Shown piece by piece: positions 6,936-14,157 of a stretch of 19,163 nucleotides of DNA (position 1 is the first letter of the stretch; every line of letters starts with the position of its first letter). Source of the DNA: an uncultured Bacteroides sp. (lineage in GTDB: Bacteria; Bacteroidota; Bacteroidia; Bacteroidales; Bacteroidaceae); assembly GCA_905197435.1 (NCBI GenBank), contig CAJJYX010000046.1:1-19163 (forward strand), written 5' to 3'. The notes beneath the pieces were generated by a model that was not told the origin of the DNA, searched no databases, and saw only the letters and a list, made by a program, of their open reading frames with translations. The translations under genes were made by a program, and so were the position numbers.

Positions 6936-7454
6936 ATGGAAAAATTAGTTAGAAAGATCGGATTAGTGGCACATGATGCCATGAAGAAAGACCTTATCGA
7001 GTGGGTGCTCTGGAACTCGGAATTGCTGATGGGGCATAAATTCTATTGTACGGGTACAACGGGCACTCTTATCCTCGAAGCGCTTAAAGAAAAACATCCC
7101 GATGTGGAGTGGGATTTTACCATTCTTAAGTCCGGTCCTCTGGGTGGCGACCAGCAGATGGGCTCGCGCATTGTGGACGGAGAGATTGATTACCTTTTCT
7201 TTTTCACCGACCCGATGACCCTCCAGCCACACGATACGGATGTAAAGGCTCTGACCCGCCTTGCCAGTGTAGAGAACATTGTTTTCTGCTGCAACCGCAG
7301 TACGGCAGACCATATCATTTCCAGTCCGTTGTTCGTCGACCCGACTTATGAACGCACCGTTCCCGATTATTCAAGTTATACCAAGCGGTTTGAGAACAAA
7401 CCGGTGGTGGCCGAGGCGGTGGAATCGGCGAAGAAGCGGAAACGGAAGAAATAA
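6936..7454 (+). CDS. mgsA: Methylglyoxal synthase
   Basis: This enzyme converts dihydroxyacetone phosphate to methylglyoxal and phosphate, a bypass of lower glycolysis used when phosphate is short or sugar phosphates accumulate. All family motifs are present: LVAHDAMK (H13, D14), CTGTTG (38-43), SGPLGGDQQMG with the catalytic Asp72, FFFTDP (Asp92) and LQPHDTDVKAL (His99, Asp102). At 172 aa it is about 20 residues longer than the E. coli enzyme (152 aa). The extra residues are at the C-terminus and end in the strongly basic AKKRKRKK. It starts 39 bases after the glycosyltransferase and ends the operon. Confidence 0.95.
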   Translation: MEKLVRKIGLVAHDAMKKDLIEWVLWNSELLMGHKFYCTGTTGTLILEALKEKHPDVEWDFTILKSGPLGGDQQMGSRIVDGEIDYLFFFTDPMTLQPHDTDVKALTRLASVENIVFCCNRSTADHIISSPLFVDPTYERTVPDYSSYTKRFENKPVVAEAVESAKKRKRKK

Positions 7455-7555
7455 GGCATTCATAAAATCACAATGATAATCTGGGGATTAGTGTATTTGT
7501 AATATGAAATGGATATTATCCAAACAAATAAATTGCGTGAAAAGACATTTCCCAA

Positions 7556-7589
7556 AGGAATGAGTATGGAATACACCATACTCATTCCT
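7556..7589. terminator. Hairpin between convergent genes (mgsA operon / lipoprotein)
   Basis: AGGAATGAGTATGG (7556-7569) and CCATACTCATTCCT (7576-7589) form a perfect 14-bp stem with a 6-base loop. It lies 101 bases after the mgsA stop and 67 bases after the stop of the convergent lipoprotein gene. Neither strand has a strong T run (minus reads CCTTTGGG), so it probably acts as a bidirectional terminator or 3'-end protecting hairpin. Confidence 0.6.
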
Positions 7590-7656
7590 CAATCATAACT
7601 TATAAAATGTATAGAGGTGAAGAAAAAGAATCCGCACAAGATGTCCTTCAATCTAT

Positions 7657-8238
7657 TTATTGCTTTCTTTTTACAAAAATCTTTATTTTATTATTCTCCA
7701 TAGAAACTTTTTCCCCATTGAATGTCACTTTTTCATTGGTCGTTGTTCCTATTTTAGAAGCTTTCTTGGTAATTTTCAGACTGTTCTCCTTTTCTCCGAA
7801 TAGGGTGGGAAGTTTGAATCTGTATTCAAATTCATACAATCTGTCACTTGAGATATCGGAATAAAGAATATACCGAGTATTTACGGAAAACATGAATGAT
7901 TTCTTCTCATTATCTGAAGTTCTTATTATATTTAATTCTATATCAGAATGTTCATATTCATCACATTGTTCTAATTTGTAGGTAAGGGGAACTTTCTCTC
8001 CGTTTATAAAACAATGGTAGGAGAAGTCTTCTGATATCATTTCATAGTATCTATAAATAGAACTCGTTCCCGGCACTTGTTGCATTTCAATCGCATCGGA
8101 TGCATCGTTGCCTGTTTCATCCACGAAATTTATCATCACGTAATTATAAAAAGGGTTTGGCCTACTATTCATTAGGTCATCCGACTTGGAGCAAGAGCAG
8201 AGTACCAATAGCAGGATGAATGTAGATACTGTCTTCAT
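7657..8238 (-). CDS. Hypothetical lipoprotein (193 aa)
   Basis: The short signal peptide MKTVSTFILLLVLCSC ends in a lipobox L-C-S-C with Cys16 as lipidation site, followed by SKSDD. The mature part is rich in beta-strand-forming sequence (YNYVMINFVDETGNDASD, FSYHCFINGEKVPLTYKL, RLYEFEYRFKLP). It resembles the many short Bacteroides lipoproteins of unknown function, but I do not recognise the family. The start at 8238 gives a normal signal peptide. The gene follows the beta-barrel gene on the same strand with a 200-base gap holding a hairpin, so it may be a separate unit. Base composition is AT-rich compared with the mtaB operon. Confidence 0.82.
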   Translation of the reverse strand: MKTVSTFILLLVLCSCSKSDDLMNSRPNPFYNYVMINFVDETGNDASDAIEMQQVPGTSSIYRYYEMISEDFSYHCFINGEKVPLTYKLEQCDEYEHSDIELNIIRTSDNEKKSFMFSVNTRYILYSDISSDRLYEFEYRFKLPTLFGEKENSLKITKKASKIGTTTNEKVTFNGEKVSMENNKIKIFVKRKQ

Positions 8239-8304
8239 TTCTTATTTATAGTTAGTATTCTTCTGTTATAATTCTGTTTCCTTCCCATTTTCGCCATATA
8301 TAAT

Positions 8305-8326
8305 AAGGATTTGATAAGAAATCCTT
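8305..8326 (-). terminator. Possible terminator after the beta-barrel gene
   Basis: AAGGATTT (8305-8312) pairs with AAATCCTT (8319-8326) around a 6-base loop. It is 112 bases after the barrel stop codon and 66 bases before the next lipoprotein start. The stem is A/T-rich and the minus-strand tail is TATTATATA, so termination is plausible but not certain. Confidence 0.4.
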
Positions 8327-8438
8327 TATTTGCATGGAACTTGTTCTACTTAATTCCAAAACAACCTTTTTTCGGCAGCTTAGTTGCACACCCTTGTATC
8401 AAGGATGTACAACCTTTTATAGAGTTTTAGTTTTTGAG

Positions 8439-9128
8439 TCAGAATTGATAGCCTATACTGAGTTGATAGCCATAGTTGCGCAGGTTGCACTGCTTCTGTA
8501 CTTTCTTTATGGATTCGTAGTATTGAAGTGAAACGGTGTATCTGCCTGCTACTACAGCTTTTATGCCTCCCATTGCACCATAGTTCCAACGGCGGAAAGC
8601 ATCTATGGTAGCTTCATATTCATACGGAATGTCTGCTTCTGTCGGCACGATGTACGAGTATCCGTCCATAGGTTTCCAATGATTGGTTTCTCCTGTATAA
8701 TAAGGGTTCTTTACGTCGCATTTACCTGCATTGAAGTTGATGGAGCCGTAGACACCGATGTAGGGTATCAGGCTGAGGTTTTTGTTGATGCGGATGTTGT
8801 AGCCTATTTTTATGGGGATGTTCAAGTGGTTCATCTTTATTTCCGTATCGGGGAAGAAGGGCACGCTGGCATTGAACAGTTCCATGCTGCTACGGGTCTG
8901 CATCCAGGTGATTCCCGACATCAGCATCCAGTGGTGTTTGAACTCATAGTCCACGGTTCCTCCCAGTTGGAAACCACCTCCCATACTTCCCACTTGTTCG
9001 GCCTTCGAACGGTCATTTTTGTAGTGTGACCAGTTGCCACCGGCTTCAATGCCGAATTTTACTTGTTGGGCAGAGGCTTGCATACAGCAGAAGACTCCCC
9101 CTAAAATAAGAGTAATGATTGCTTTCAT
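8439..9128 (-). CDS. Outer membrane beta-barrel protein (porin-like / OMP_b-brl family)
   Basis: The 229-aa protein has a Sec signal peptide (MKAIITLILGGVFCCMQASA) with cleavage expected after Ala20, before QQVKFGIEAGGNWSHY. Alternating strands with aromatic girdles follow: FQLGGTVDYEF, WMLMSGITWMQTR, LNIPIKIGYNIRI, LSLIPYIGVYGSI, TVSLQYYESI. The C-terminus YQLSIGYQF ends in Phe, the usual recognition signal of the BAM machinery. The size fits an 8-stranded barrel of the Bacteroidetes outer-membrane PorT/OMP type. Ligand or role is unknown. It is flanked by small lipoprotein genes on the same strand, so the region encodes mainly cell-envelope proteins. Confidence 0.87.
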   Translation of the reverse strand: MKAIITLILGGVFCCMQASAQQVKFGIEAGGNWSHYKNDRSKAEQVGSMGGGFQLGGTVDYEFKHHWMLMSGITWMQTRSSMELFNASVPFFPDTEIKMNHLNIPIKIGYNIRINKNLSLIPYIGVYGSINFNAGKCDVKNPYYTGETNHWKPMDGYSYIVPTEADIPYEYEATIDAFRRWNYGAMGGIKAVVAGRYTVSLQYYESIKKVQKQCNLRNYGYQLSIGYQF

Positions 9129-9222
9129 TGATTATGTAATTATAATTGGTTTGTTGTATTATCAAGATATAATGCTGAATGACGGCAGTATATAATAATT
9201 AAGTATTAGGGGGTGTTTCACT

Positions 9223-9423
9223 TTAATAATGTACCCCGAACTCTACGTTCTCTACGATGATGGAGTCATTCAGATTCTCTTGATTGTAAAGTACTCCATT
9301 TATCACTCCTTCAATAAAGGGTATATTGCTGCTATCCACGAACTCTGCACGGTTGATGAGGAGTCTTACCGGTTGTTTCAGGGGGTCATACCATTTCTCG
9401 TTATTGGTGTCTCGTTTGTCCAT
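9223..9423 (-). CDS. Short ORF, truncated paralogue of the neighbouring lipoprotein's C-terminus
   Basis: A 66-aa frame without a signal peptide. Its residues 17-63 (QPVRLLINRAEFVDSSNIPF, then IEGVINGVLYNQEN and ending VENVEFG) align with the C-terminal part of the 200-aa lipoprotein encoded just upstream (EPFKVEITEITYQEDGHPHI, IEGKLDGKLYDTE, IHGEFG). The shared core is IEGxxxGxLY...EFG, with a two-residue gap. The frame is closed by a stop 10 codons before the ATG. Another frame has MRKILFITEYAL at about 9459, which could be a decayed signal peptide. It is therefore either a shortened duplicate or a pseudogene remnant. Expression is uncertain because no promoter or SD is visible. Confidence 0.45.
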   Translation of the reverse strand: MDKRDTNNEKWYDPLKQPVRLLINRAEFVDSSNIPFIEGVINGVLYNQENLNDSIIVENVEFGVHY

Positions 9424-9533
9424 AAGGCATACTCTGTTATAAAAAGAATTTTACGCATAATGTATGATTTAATCTATAGTTTATTTATCGGTTCGTATGG
9501 TAAACTCTATTAGTCTTAAAATCTTGCTAAGTC

Positions 9534-10136
9534 TTATTTCGTCCCAAACTCTCCATGAATTTCAATTACTTTTCCCGACTCTGTGTCATATAGCTTTCCG
9601 TCGAGCTTGCCTTCAATAATGTGTGGGTGACCATCTTCTTGATAGGTTATTTCGGTAATTTCTACTTTAAAAGGCTCGTCCTGATGCGGAGTGTAGAGAT
9701 GTGTCTGAACTGTGGAGGCTCTGATTTCGATAGCATCTACATTACACATTGTGTCGTAATTGATATATTCGATAAAAGGCCATCCATTGGTTATTTGTCG
9801 CACCCCTATGCTGGGCTTAGCCAGCATAATGGTAATCACTTCTGTCTTTCGTCCATTGGCTTCAGCCACATAGCCAATATTGATGACACATCCTTTTACG
9901 CGATCCACAGTCGTTCCTTCTGTGTAGCCTTTGCAGTAAACCACTTTGTTTGTATACGATTGATATATATCGTTTACCAACTCAATGTTTTTCCCTTTTA
10001 TGCTGCCTTCAAAATACCCCCATCCCGAAAAATAGTTGCGTGGGTTGTCTACTTCTTCATCTGACTGGCACGAAAAAAGCAAGAGCATTCCAAATAATAG
10101 ATAGGTGAGATTGGTTAGAGGATTTTTTTTGTTCAT
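9534..10136 (-). CDS. Hypothetical lipoprotein (200 aa)
   Basis: The N-terminus MNKKNPLTNLTYLLFGMLLLFSC is an SPII signal with lipobox L-F-S-C and lipidated Cys23, followed by an acidic QSDEEVDNP linker typical of surface-exposed Bacteroides lipoproteins. The mature part reads as a beta-rich domain (YFEGSIKGKNIEL, VITIMLAKPSIG, FKVEITEIT) ending in the IIEGKLDGKLYDTE...EFG motif. That motif recurs in the short downstream ORF. It may be one of the Bacteroidetes DUF lipoprotein families, but I cannot name it with certainty. A hairpin separates it from the 536-aa lipoprotein gene upstream. Confidence 0.85.
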   Translation of the reverse strand: MNKKNPLTNLTYLLFGMLLLFSCQSDEEVDNPRNYFSGWGYFEGSIKGKNIELVNDIYQSYTNKVVYCKGYTEGTTVDRVKGCVINIGYVAEANGRKTEVITIMLAKPSIGVRQITNGWPFIEYINYDTMCNVDAIEIRASTVQTHLYTPHQDEPFKVEITEITYQEDGHPHIIEGKLDGKLYDTESGKVIEIHGEFGTK

Positions 10137-10165
10137 TGTTCTCTATTTTAAGAAAGATACATAAG

Positions 10166-10195
10166 TTGCACATATTATGTATCGAATATGTGCAA
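10166..10195 (-). terminator. Hairpin after the 536-aa lipoprotein gene
   Basis: TTGCACATATT (10166-10176) and AATATGTGCAA (10185-10195) form a perfect 11-bp stem with an 8-base loop, 21 bases after the stop at 10217. The minus-strand tail (CTTATGTATCTTTCTT) is only moderately T-rich. Likely a terminator or attenuating hairpin between the two lipoprotein genes. Confidence 0.55.
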
Positions 10196-10216
10196 TCTTA
10201 TGCGCTTGTTTATTCA

Positions 10217-11827
10217 TTACTTTGAAATATTTTTAGGAAGTAGAGTTGCTTCTACGGTTCCATTAAAAACACTATATACGTTATACAATCCATTGCTTTC
10301 ACTTTTGATTATAGGGTCATGGTAAAAGAAAGATAGAGTTCCCAAATTGTCAGAGCCTAATGTGGTACTAACTTCTGTGACAGTTGTAGTAGTCTTAGTA
10401 CTTGAAATGCCATAACCTAATTTAGAAGTAAGCTTTATTTTGCCAATCTCTCCCCCTCCCTCTATAGAAAAGTCTGCTTTGTTGACAAATTCATTCATAA
10501 CAGTTCTGCTCTCTTTTTTTTCTTGGGCATCATCATGCTCCTCAACGAATAAATGTATGACTAATGATTTGGAATACAAGTCCCAAGGTAGAGTAAATAC
10601 ACTATTTTGGGTATATGAATGCCTTGCAGGGTAATACCACTTCGATTTGAGATTTGCTGGGTCTACGGAGTAAAAATTTTTGGAATGTCTGAAAGCTGTG
10701 CTGTTCTTATGCCTGACATGTACTTTTTCTATAGAGAATAGGTCTCTTGGATCAATAGAGAATGTAAGCAGGTGTTCCATCGCTTTATTACCATCGTCAG
10801 AGGCAACGTATGATTTGAAACGGAAATCAAACTTTCCATCACTCCATATCTTTTCCATGATTTCATCATAGGTAAGATATCTTTTTTCCTTTGTAGGAGT
10901 CTGTAGTTCGGGATCTACTTTATCTTGATCTGAAATTTTCTTGAATGCCTCCGGTTGTATTCTGAATCGATATAATTCTTCTCGAATATTTCTGTCTAAA
11001 ATACCGGGTTTGTTGTCTTTGGTAATCCCATAGTAGATATAATCTCTTTGGTATGCTCCATGAATATTTTTAAGCTCATTCCAAGCTTTTATAATATCTG
11101 CCTTGAATTCACTTGAAGCAATTCCTATTGTCAAGTTCTCAGTTTGTTCTAATGCATCATCTCTTTCCGAATGCCTTGTCGCGGGTTTGTCAATCTTTTT
11201 ATTTCCGTCGTATGCATCGCTTATGAATTCATAGGTGGCTTCGCCAGAACGGGTGTTAATTGTTTTTATATTTAAACGTTCGTTATTCTTTACTACGAGA
11301 CAAGGAAAACCGGGGATGTTTCCTTTTTCCATTTGCCCGATATTTTCTCCATTTTCATACATTGTGCTACTTTTATCATCACGGCATAATACTATGATTT
11401 CCTTGTCATTTGTATCCCATTTCTCGGCATTGAAGTCCCAGAATAGTGTCAAGTCCGGAATCAGGATATTTAGGAGCAACTGGGACTGTTCAATCTCTGT
11501 TAGCTCATTCGGGGTTTTGCAGTAGGAGAGTAGAATGTCTCTGAAACTCTTGCCGTCAGTAACAATTTTGTTTTTTACCATCGGATAGAATACATCATAG
11601 TCATTGTCGAATTGCTTCGTTGCTTCATTCTTCAAGAATTTGCGCACTTCAACATTGTTGGAAGCTGCTTGAGATAATAGCTTGGCAAATTTTAGTTGTG
11701 CTTCAGCTGTGGTCAACTCTGGTATTTGGGCAGTAGCTTTTTCATTTTCAGAAAGAAAATTGTCTTCTTCTTGTGTACATGCAAACATGAAGAACATACT
11801 TGCAAAGATAATGAATAATTTTTTCAT
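10217..11827 (-). CDS. Large lipoprotein with Ser/Thr-alternating C-terminal beta segment (536 aa)
   Basis: The SPII signal is MKKLFIIFASMFFMFAC with lipidated Cys17, then an acidic TQEEDN. Residues ~35-125 form a helical region (FAKLLSQAASNNVEVRKFL, FDNDYDVFYPMVKNK, then SFRDILLSY and IPDLTLFWDF). This N-terminal arrangement is seen in a group of Bacteroidetes lipoproteins of unknown function. The middle (~200-400) is charged and unassigned. Residues ~400-536 are beta-rich: HLFVEEHDD, then FSIEGGGEIGKIKLTSKLGYG, ISSTKTTTTVTEVSTTLGSD, NLGTLSFFYHDPII and GTVEATLLP. The Ser/Thr alternation followed by a D-x-LG turn resembles the insertion hairpin of aerolysin-like pore formers, but this is only a pattern. 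It follows the DUF3244-like gene by 48 bases and is probably cotranscribed with it. Confidence 0.85.
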   Translation of the reverse strand: MKKLFIIFASMFFMFACTQEEDNFLSENEKATAQIPELTTAEAQLKFAKLLSQAASNNVEVRKFLKNEATKQFDNDYDVFYPMVKNKIVTDGKSFRDILLSYCKTPNELTEIEQSQLLLNILIPDLTLFWDFNAEKWDTNDKEIIVLCRDDKSSTMYENGENIGQMEKGNIPGFPCLVVKNNERLNIKTINTRSGEATYEFISDAYDGNKKIDKPATRHSERDDALEQTENLTIGIASSEFKADIIKAWNELKNIHGAYQRDYIYYGITKDNKPGILDRNIREELYRFRIQPEAFKKISDQDKVDPELQTPTKEKRYLTYDEIMEKIWSDGKFDFRFKSYVASDDGNKAMEHLLTFSIDPRDLFSIEKVHVRHKNSTAFRHSKNFYSVDPANLKSKWYYPARHSYTQNSVFTLPWDLYSKSLVIHLFVEEHDDAQEKKESRTVMNEFVNKADFSIEGGGEIGKIKLTSKLGYGISSTKTTTTVTEVSTTLGSDNLGTLSFFYHDPIIKSESNGLYNVYSVFNGTVEATLLPKNISK

Positions 11828-11875
11828 TTGTTTCTTCTTAGTTGGTTAATACTTAAGTTGATTATAATAGTACTA

Positions 11876-12259
11876 TTAATTCTCCTCCTCCGATATAATT
11901 TCTCCCGTAATGTCTATAGCAGGGGATGTTAATACTAAGGTATAAGGGTAGGCTTTGGGGCTGTAAATATAGAGTGCTTTCCCTTCGTATAAGTTTATTT
12001 GATTCTCTTCAATCACTACATTGCCGTTTTTGTCTGTTACGGTAATGTCAGCTTCGTGCAAGGGGAATAGAAAAACAACTTGTAGGCTGGTTTCGTTATC
12101 GGCTACTTCTATAGTATAGTCTATGGGAGCGCGGGTAGTTATATGTTTTGCACGCGCTGCTTCTTTGTAATAAATTATTTTTCTCTTTTTTGTTGCAGCT
12201 TCACTCATTGGTGAGATAAAGAGTGTTGTCAAAAGTAACATTAATAATTTAGCTTTCAT
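11876..12259 (-). CDS. DUF3244-like small secreted protein
   Basis: The 127-aa product has a Sec signal peptide (MKAKLLMLLLTTLFISPMSEA) without a lipobox. The mature domain is a small Ig-like beta fold: YTIEVADNETSLQVVFLFPL, then ADITVTDKNGNVVIEE and YPYTLVLTSPAIDITGEI. The I-x-V-x-D-x-x-G-x-V strand-turn-strand and the closing Y-x-L-x-L...GE are characteristic of the Bacteroidales DUF3244 group, which is of unknown function. The assignment is by eye. It has its own -7 box upstream and is the first gene of the envelope block, followed by the 536-aa lipoprotein. The TPR regulator gene ends 136 bases upstream. Confidence 0.8.
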   Translation of the reverse strand: MKAKLLMLLLTTLFISPMSEAATKKRKIIYYKEAARAKHITTRAPIDYTIEVADNETSLQVVFLFPLHEADITVTDKNGNVVIEENQINLYEGKALYIYSPKAYPYTLVLTSPAIDITGEIISEEEN

Positions 12260-12289
12260 TTCTTTTAATCTTTATTGGTTTGGTGGTTG

Positions 12290-12297
12290 CAAAGTTA
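12290..12297 (-). promoter_or_regulatory. Promoter -7 box of the DUF3244-like/lipoprotein unit
   Basis: The minus strand reads TAACTTTGC, an exact TAnnTTTG match, 30 bases upstream of the ATG at 12259. Transcription would begin about 24 bases before the start codon. No TTTG is found at -33, which may mean an activator is required. Confidence 0.55.
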
Positions 12298-12332
12298 GAG
12301 GATAATAATGTAACGGAAGTATAAAAAGAATC

Positions 12333-12367
12333 ATACTATAATAATGCAATATGTTGATTTATAGTAT
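12333..12367 (-). terminator. AT-rich inverted repeat after the TPR gene
   Basis: ATACTATAA (12333-12341) and TTATAGTAT (12359-12367) form a 9-bp stem with a 17-base loop, 28 bases after the TPR gene stop. On the minus strand a T run (TTCTTTTTAT) follows, which suits a weak terminator. The same repeat is centred about 53 bp upstream of the -7 box of the DUF3244-like gene, so it could instead be an operator. Confidence 0.4.
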
Positions 12368-12395
12368 AATATGCTTTTGGTAAATCACAATAGGA

Positions 12396-14093
12396 TTATT
12401 TCCTCTCGTTCATGCGTGCTTTTATGCGGTATTTCCTTTGGGCAAGGGCATGCGTGTCGGTATTGCCGAAGCAGAGGGCAATGGTTTGATTGGAGAAACC
12501 AACTTTCTCTAAACAGAGGCAGAGCAAGTCTTCGTCCGTCAGTAGAGGATATTGAGTTTTTGTATCAGATATATAGTCGGCATAGAGTTCCATGACAACT
12601 TCTTTGAGAACTTTCTGCTCGTGGTTTGTTAGTACGGTGAGTTTTTTTTTGCTGGTTACTTTTTGTTTGGATAGCCTTTCTATTATTTGATAGATATTGC
12701 TTTGCTTGAACAGCCAAGTGCGTAGACCTTCCTTTTCTGTTTTCAGTTTTTCGATAGCGGTTTCCCGTTCAGTTATTTCTTGCCTGTATTTCTCTGCTTC
12801 TTGCGAAAAGTCGGATTGTTCTTTCTGCAACAGAGCGATAATGCGCTGGCTTTCGTTGATGGAGTACTGCAGGTTGTTGTATTTCTCTTGAGCTTGCGCT
12901 AATTTTTGTTCGTTGATGGTTCGTTGTTTGTCTCGTTTATTGATACGATATTGGAAAAACACAATAAGAGCGAGACAGAGAAAAATGAAAACTCTGATTG
13001 CATTTTCCAGTGAGTTTTTACTTCTTTTCTGTTCTTGGTCAATCTTCTTCTTGATGTCGTATTGATGGAGCAATTGCTGTATTTTTGTGGATTGCTCACT
13101 GAAGTAAGTGGAGGCTGCAATCTCTATGAATTGATATAATAGTTCGGTTGTTGCTTGATAGTCTTTTTGTTTTTCTTTTATATCTGCTAAACTTAATAGG
13201 GTAGCGGCTCTTTCATTTTTGTTTTCATTGTTTTCTAAACTTTTGTTCAGGTAGTAGGTGGCAGAATCGTTTTCTTCTTTCCTAAACCAAATATCTCCTA
13301 AATTGGCATAGTAATTATTTCTTTCTTTGTTTTTAGGAAGCCACTTTAAAGCTAATTGTGCATAATGTAAGGAACTGTCTATTTCTTCTTCTGAACTTTC
13401 AAAGCTTAGATTTAGTGCGGCGATTGCTATCACTGCAGAGTCTTTGGACTTTTTTGCATATTCAAGGGATTTATACTTTAGTGCAATTAGCGAATCTTTA
13501 TTTGAGGTGAGGAAGTTTTGAGAGAGAGAATACAATGCTATCGACTTATCCTTGTCTGTAAAACAACACTTAAGCAGTTCTTGGTAAGCTTTTCCTGCCT
13601 TCTCATACAGCCGTGCATCATAGTATTCGTTTCCTAACGAACTGAGCAGATGCCTTTTTGTTTCTGCATCTTCAGGATACTTTTCGATGACGTTCAGTCC
13701 TTCCAACAGAAAGTCAACGGCTCTTTCGCTTTGTGCCATTTCCACTTCCAGTCTTCCTTTATAGAGTAGTGCCACCGCCCGTTCTTTCTCGTCATTGTCA
13801 TAATAATCCAATGCAATGTCCAGCAGCGAGTCGCAGGGGAATAGCGGCTTTTCGCATTTGTCCGTGGCTTGTGCCAGCAGCAGTGCATATCGGGCAGATT
13901 CCCGATGTGTGAGTTCGGCGGTTGCAGGCAGTGCCTCCAGCAGATGTAGGGCACTGTCGGGATTTACTGTCAGCAATGAGTCGGCATTGTTCAGTAAAGC
14001 TTCTGCTTGTCTGTCTGTCCGGTGGCAAGCGGCCAGCAGCAGGAAGTGGGTAACGATGGGAAGCAATGCCAGTCGTTGTATAGCGTTTCTCAT
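12396..14093 (-). CDS. TPR protein with transmembrane segment, coiled coil and C-terminal HTH-like domain
   Basis: The 565-aa protein begins with a lipoprotein-like signal (MRNAIQRLALLPIVTHFLLL, then AAC with Cys23). Residues ~26-350 are tandem TPR-like helices (ADSLLTVNPDSALHLLEALP, KAGKAYQELLK, SATYYLNKSLEN, YQATTELLYQFIEIA). One membrane segment covers ~361-383 (NAIRVFIFLCLALIVFFQYR) and is followed by basic residues. A long coiled coil covers ~384-464. The C-terminal ~80 residues (LTNHEQKVLKEVV, LTDEDLLCLCLEKVGFSNQT, IALCFGNTD, AQRKYRIKARM) look like the HTH-like end of Bacteroidetes TPR regulators. The topology suggests periplasmic TPRs sensing a signal and a cytoplasmic DNA- or protein-binding tail. 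It sits directly upstream of the exported-protein block and may control it. Confidence 0.84.
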   Translation of the reverse strand: MRNAIQRLALLPIVTHFLLLAACHRTDRQAEALLNNADSLLTVNPDSALHLLEALPATAELTHRESARYALLLAQATDKCEKPLFPCDSLLDIALDYYDNDEKERAVALLYKGRLEVEMAQSERAVDFLLEGLNVIEKYPEDAETKRHLLSSLGNEYYDARLYEKAGKAYQELLKCCFTDKDKSIALYSLSQNFLTSNKDSLIALKYKSLEYAKKSKDSAVIAIAALNLSFESSEEEIDSSLHYAQLALKWLPKNKERNNYYANLGDIWFRKEENDSATYYLNKSLENNENKNERAATLLSLADIKEKQKDYQATTELLYQFIEIAASTYFSEQSTKIQQLLHQYDIKKKIDQEQKRSKNSLENAIRVFIFLCLALIVFFQYRINKRDKQRTINEQKLAQAQEKYNNLQYSINESQRIIALLQKEQSDFSQEAEKYRQEITERETAIEKLKTEKEGLRTWLFKQSNIYQIIERLSKQKVTSKKKLTVLTNHEQKVLKEVVMELYADYISDTKTQYPLLTDEDLLCLCLEKVGFSNQTIALCFGNTDTHALAQRKYRIKARMNERK

Positions 14094-14157
14094 TGGCTTC
14101 TTGTTGATGTGGGGGTAAAGGTACGGAATATTTATGTCAATTGTTGTACCTTTTGGT

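Noticed and set aside
8361..8418. Direct repeat ACAACCTTTT (8361 and 8409)
   Set aside because: Only 10 bases long, no flanking structure or mobile-element gene; not enough to support an insertion footprint.
8334..8531. A 65-codon plus-strand frame with a hydrophobic C-terminus
   Set aside because: It overlaps the C-terminal strands of the beta-barrel gene in antisense, and the hydrophobicity comes from that overlap.
11865..11878. TAATAGTACTATTA palindrome overlapping the stop of the DUF3244-like gene
   Set aside because: A perfect 14-bp palindrome but very AT-rich, without a loop or tail and partly coding; too easily formed by chance to call a site.
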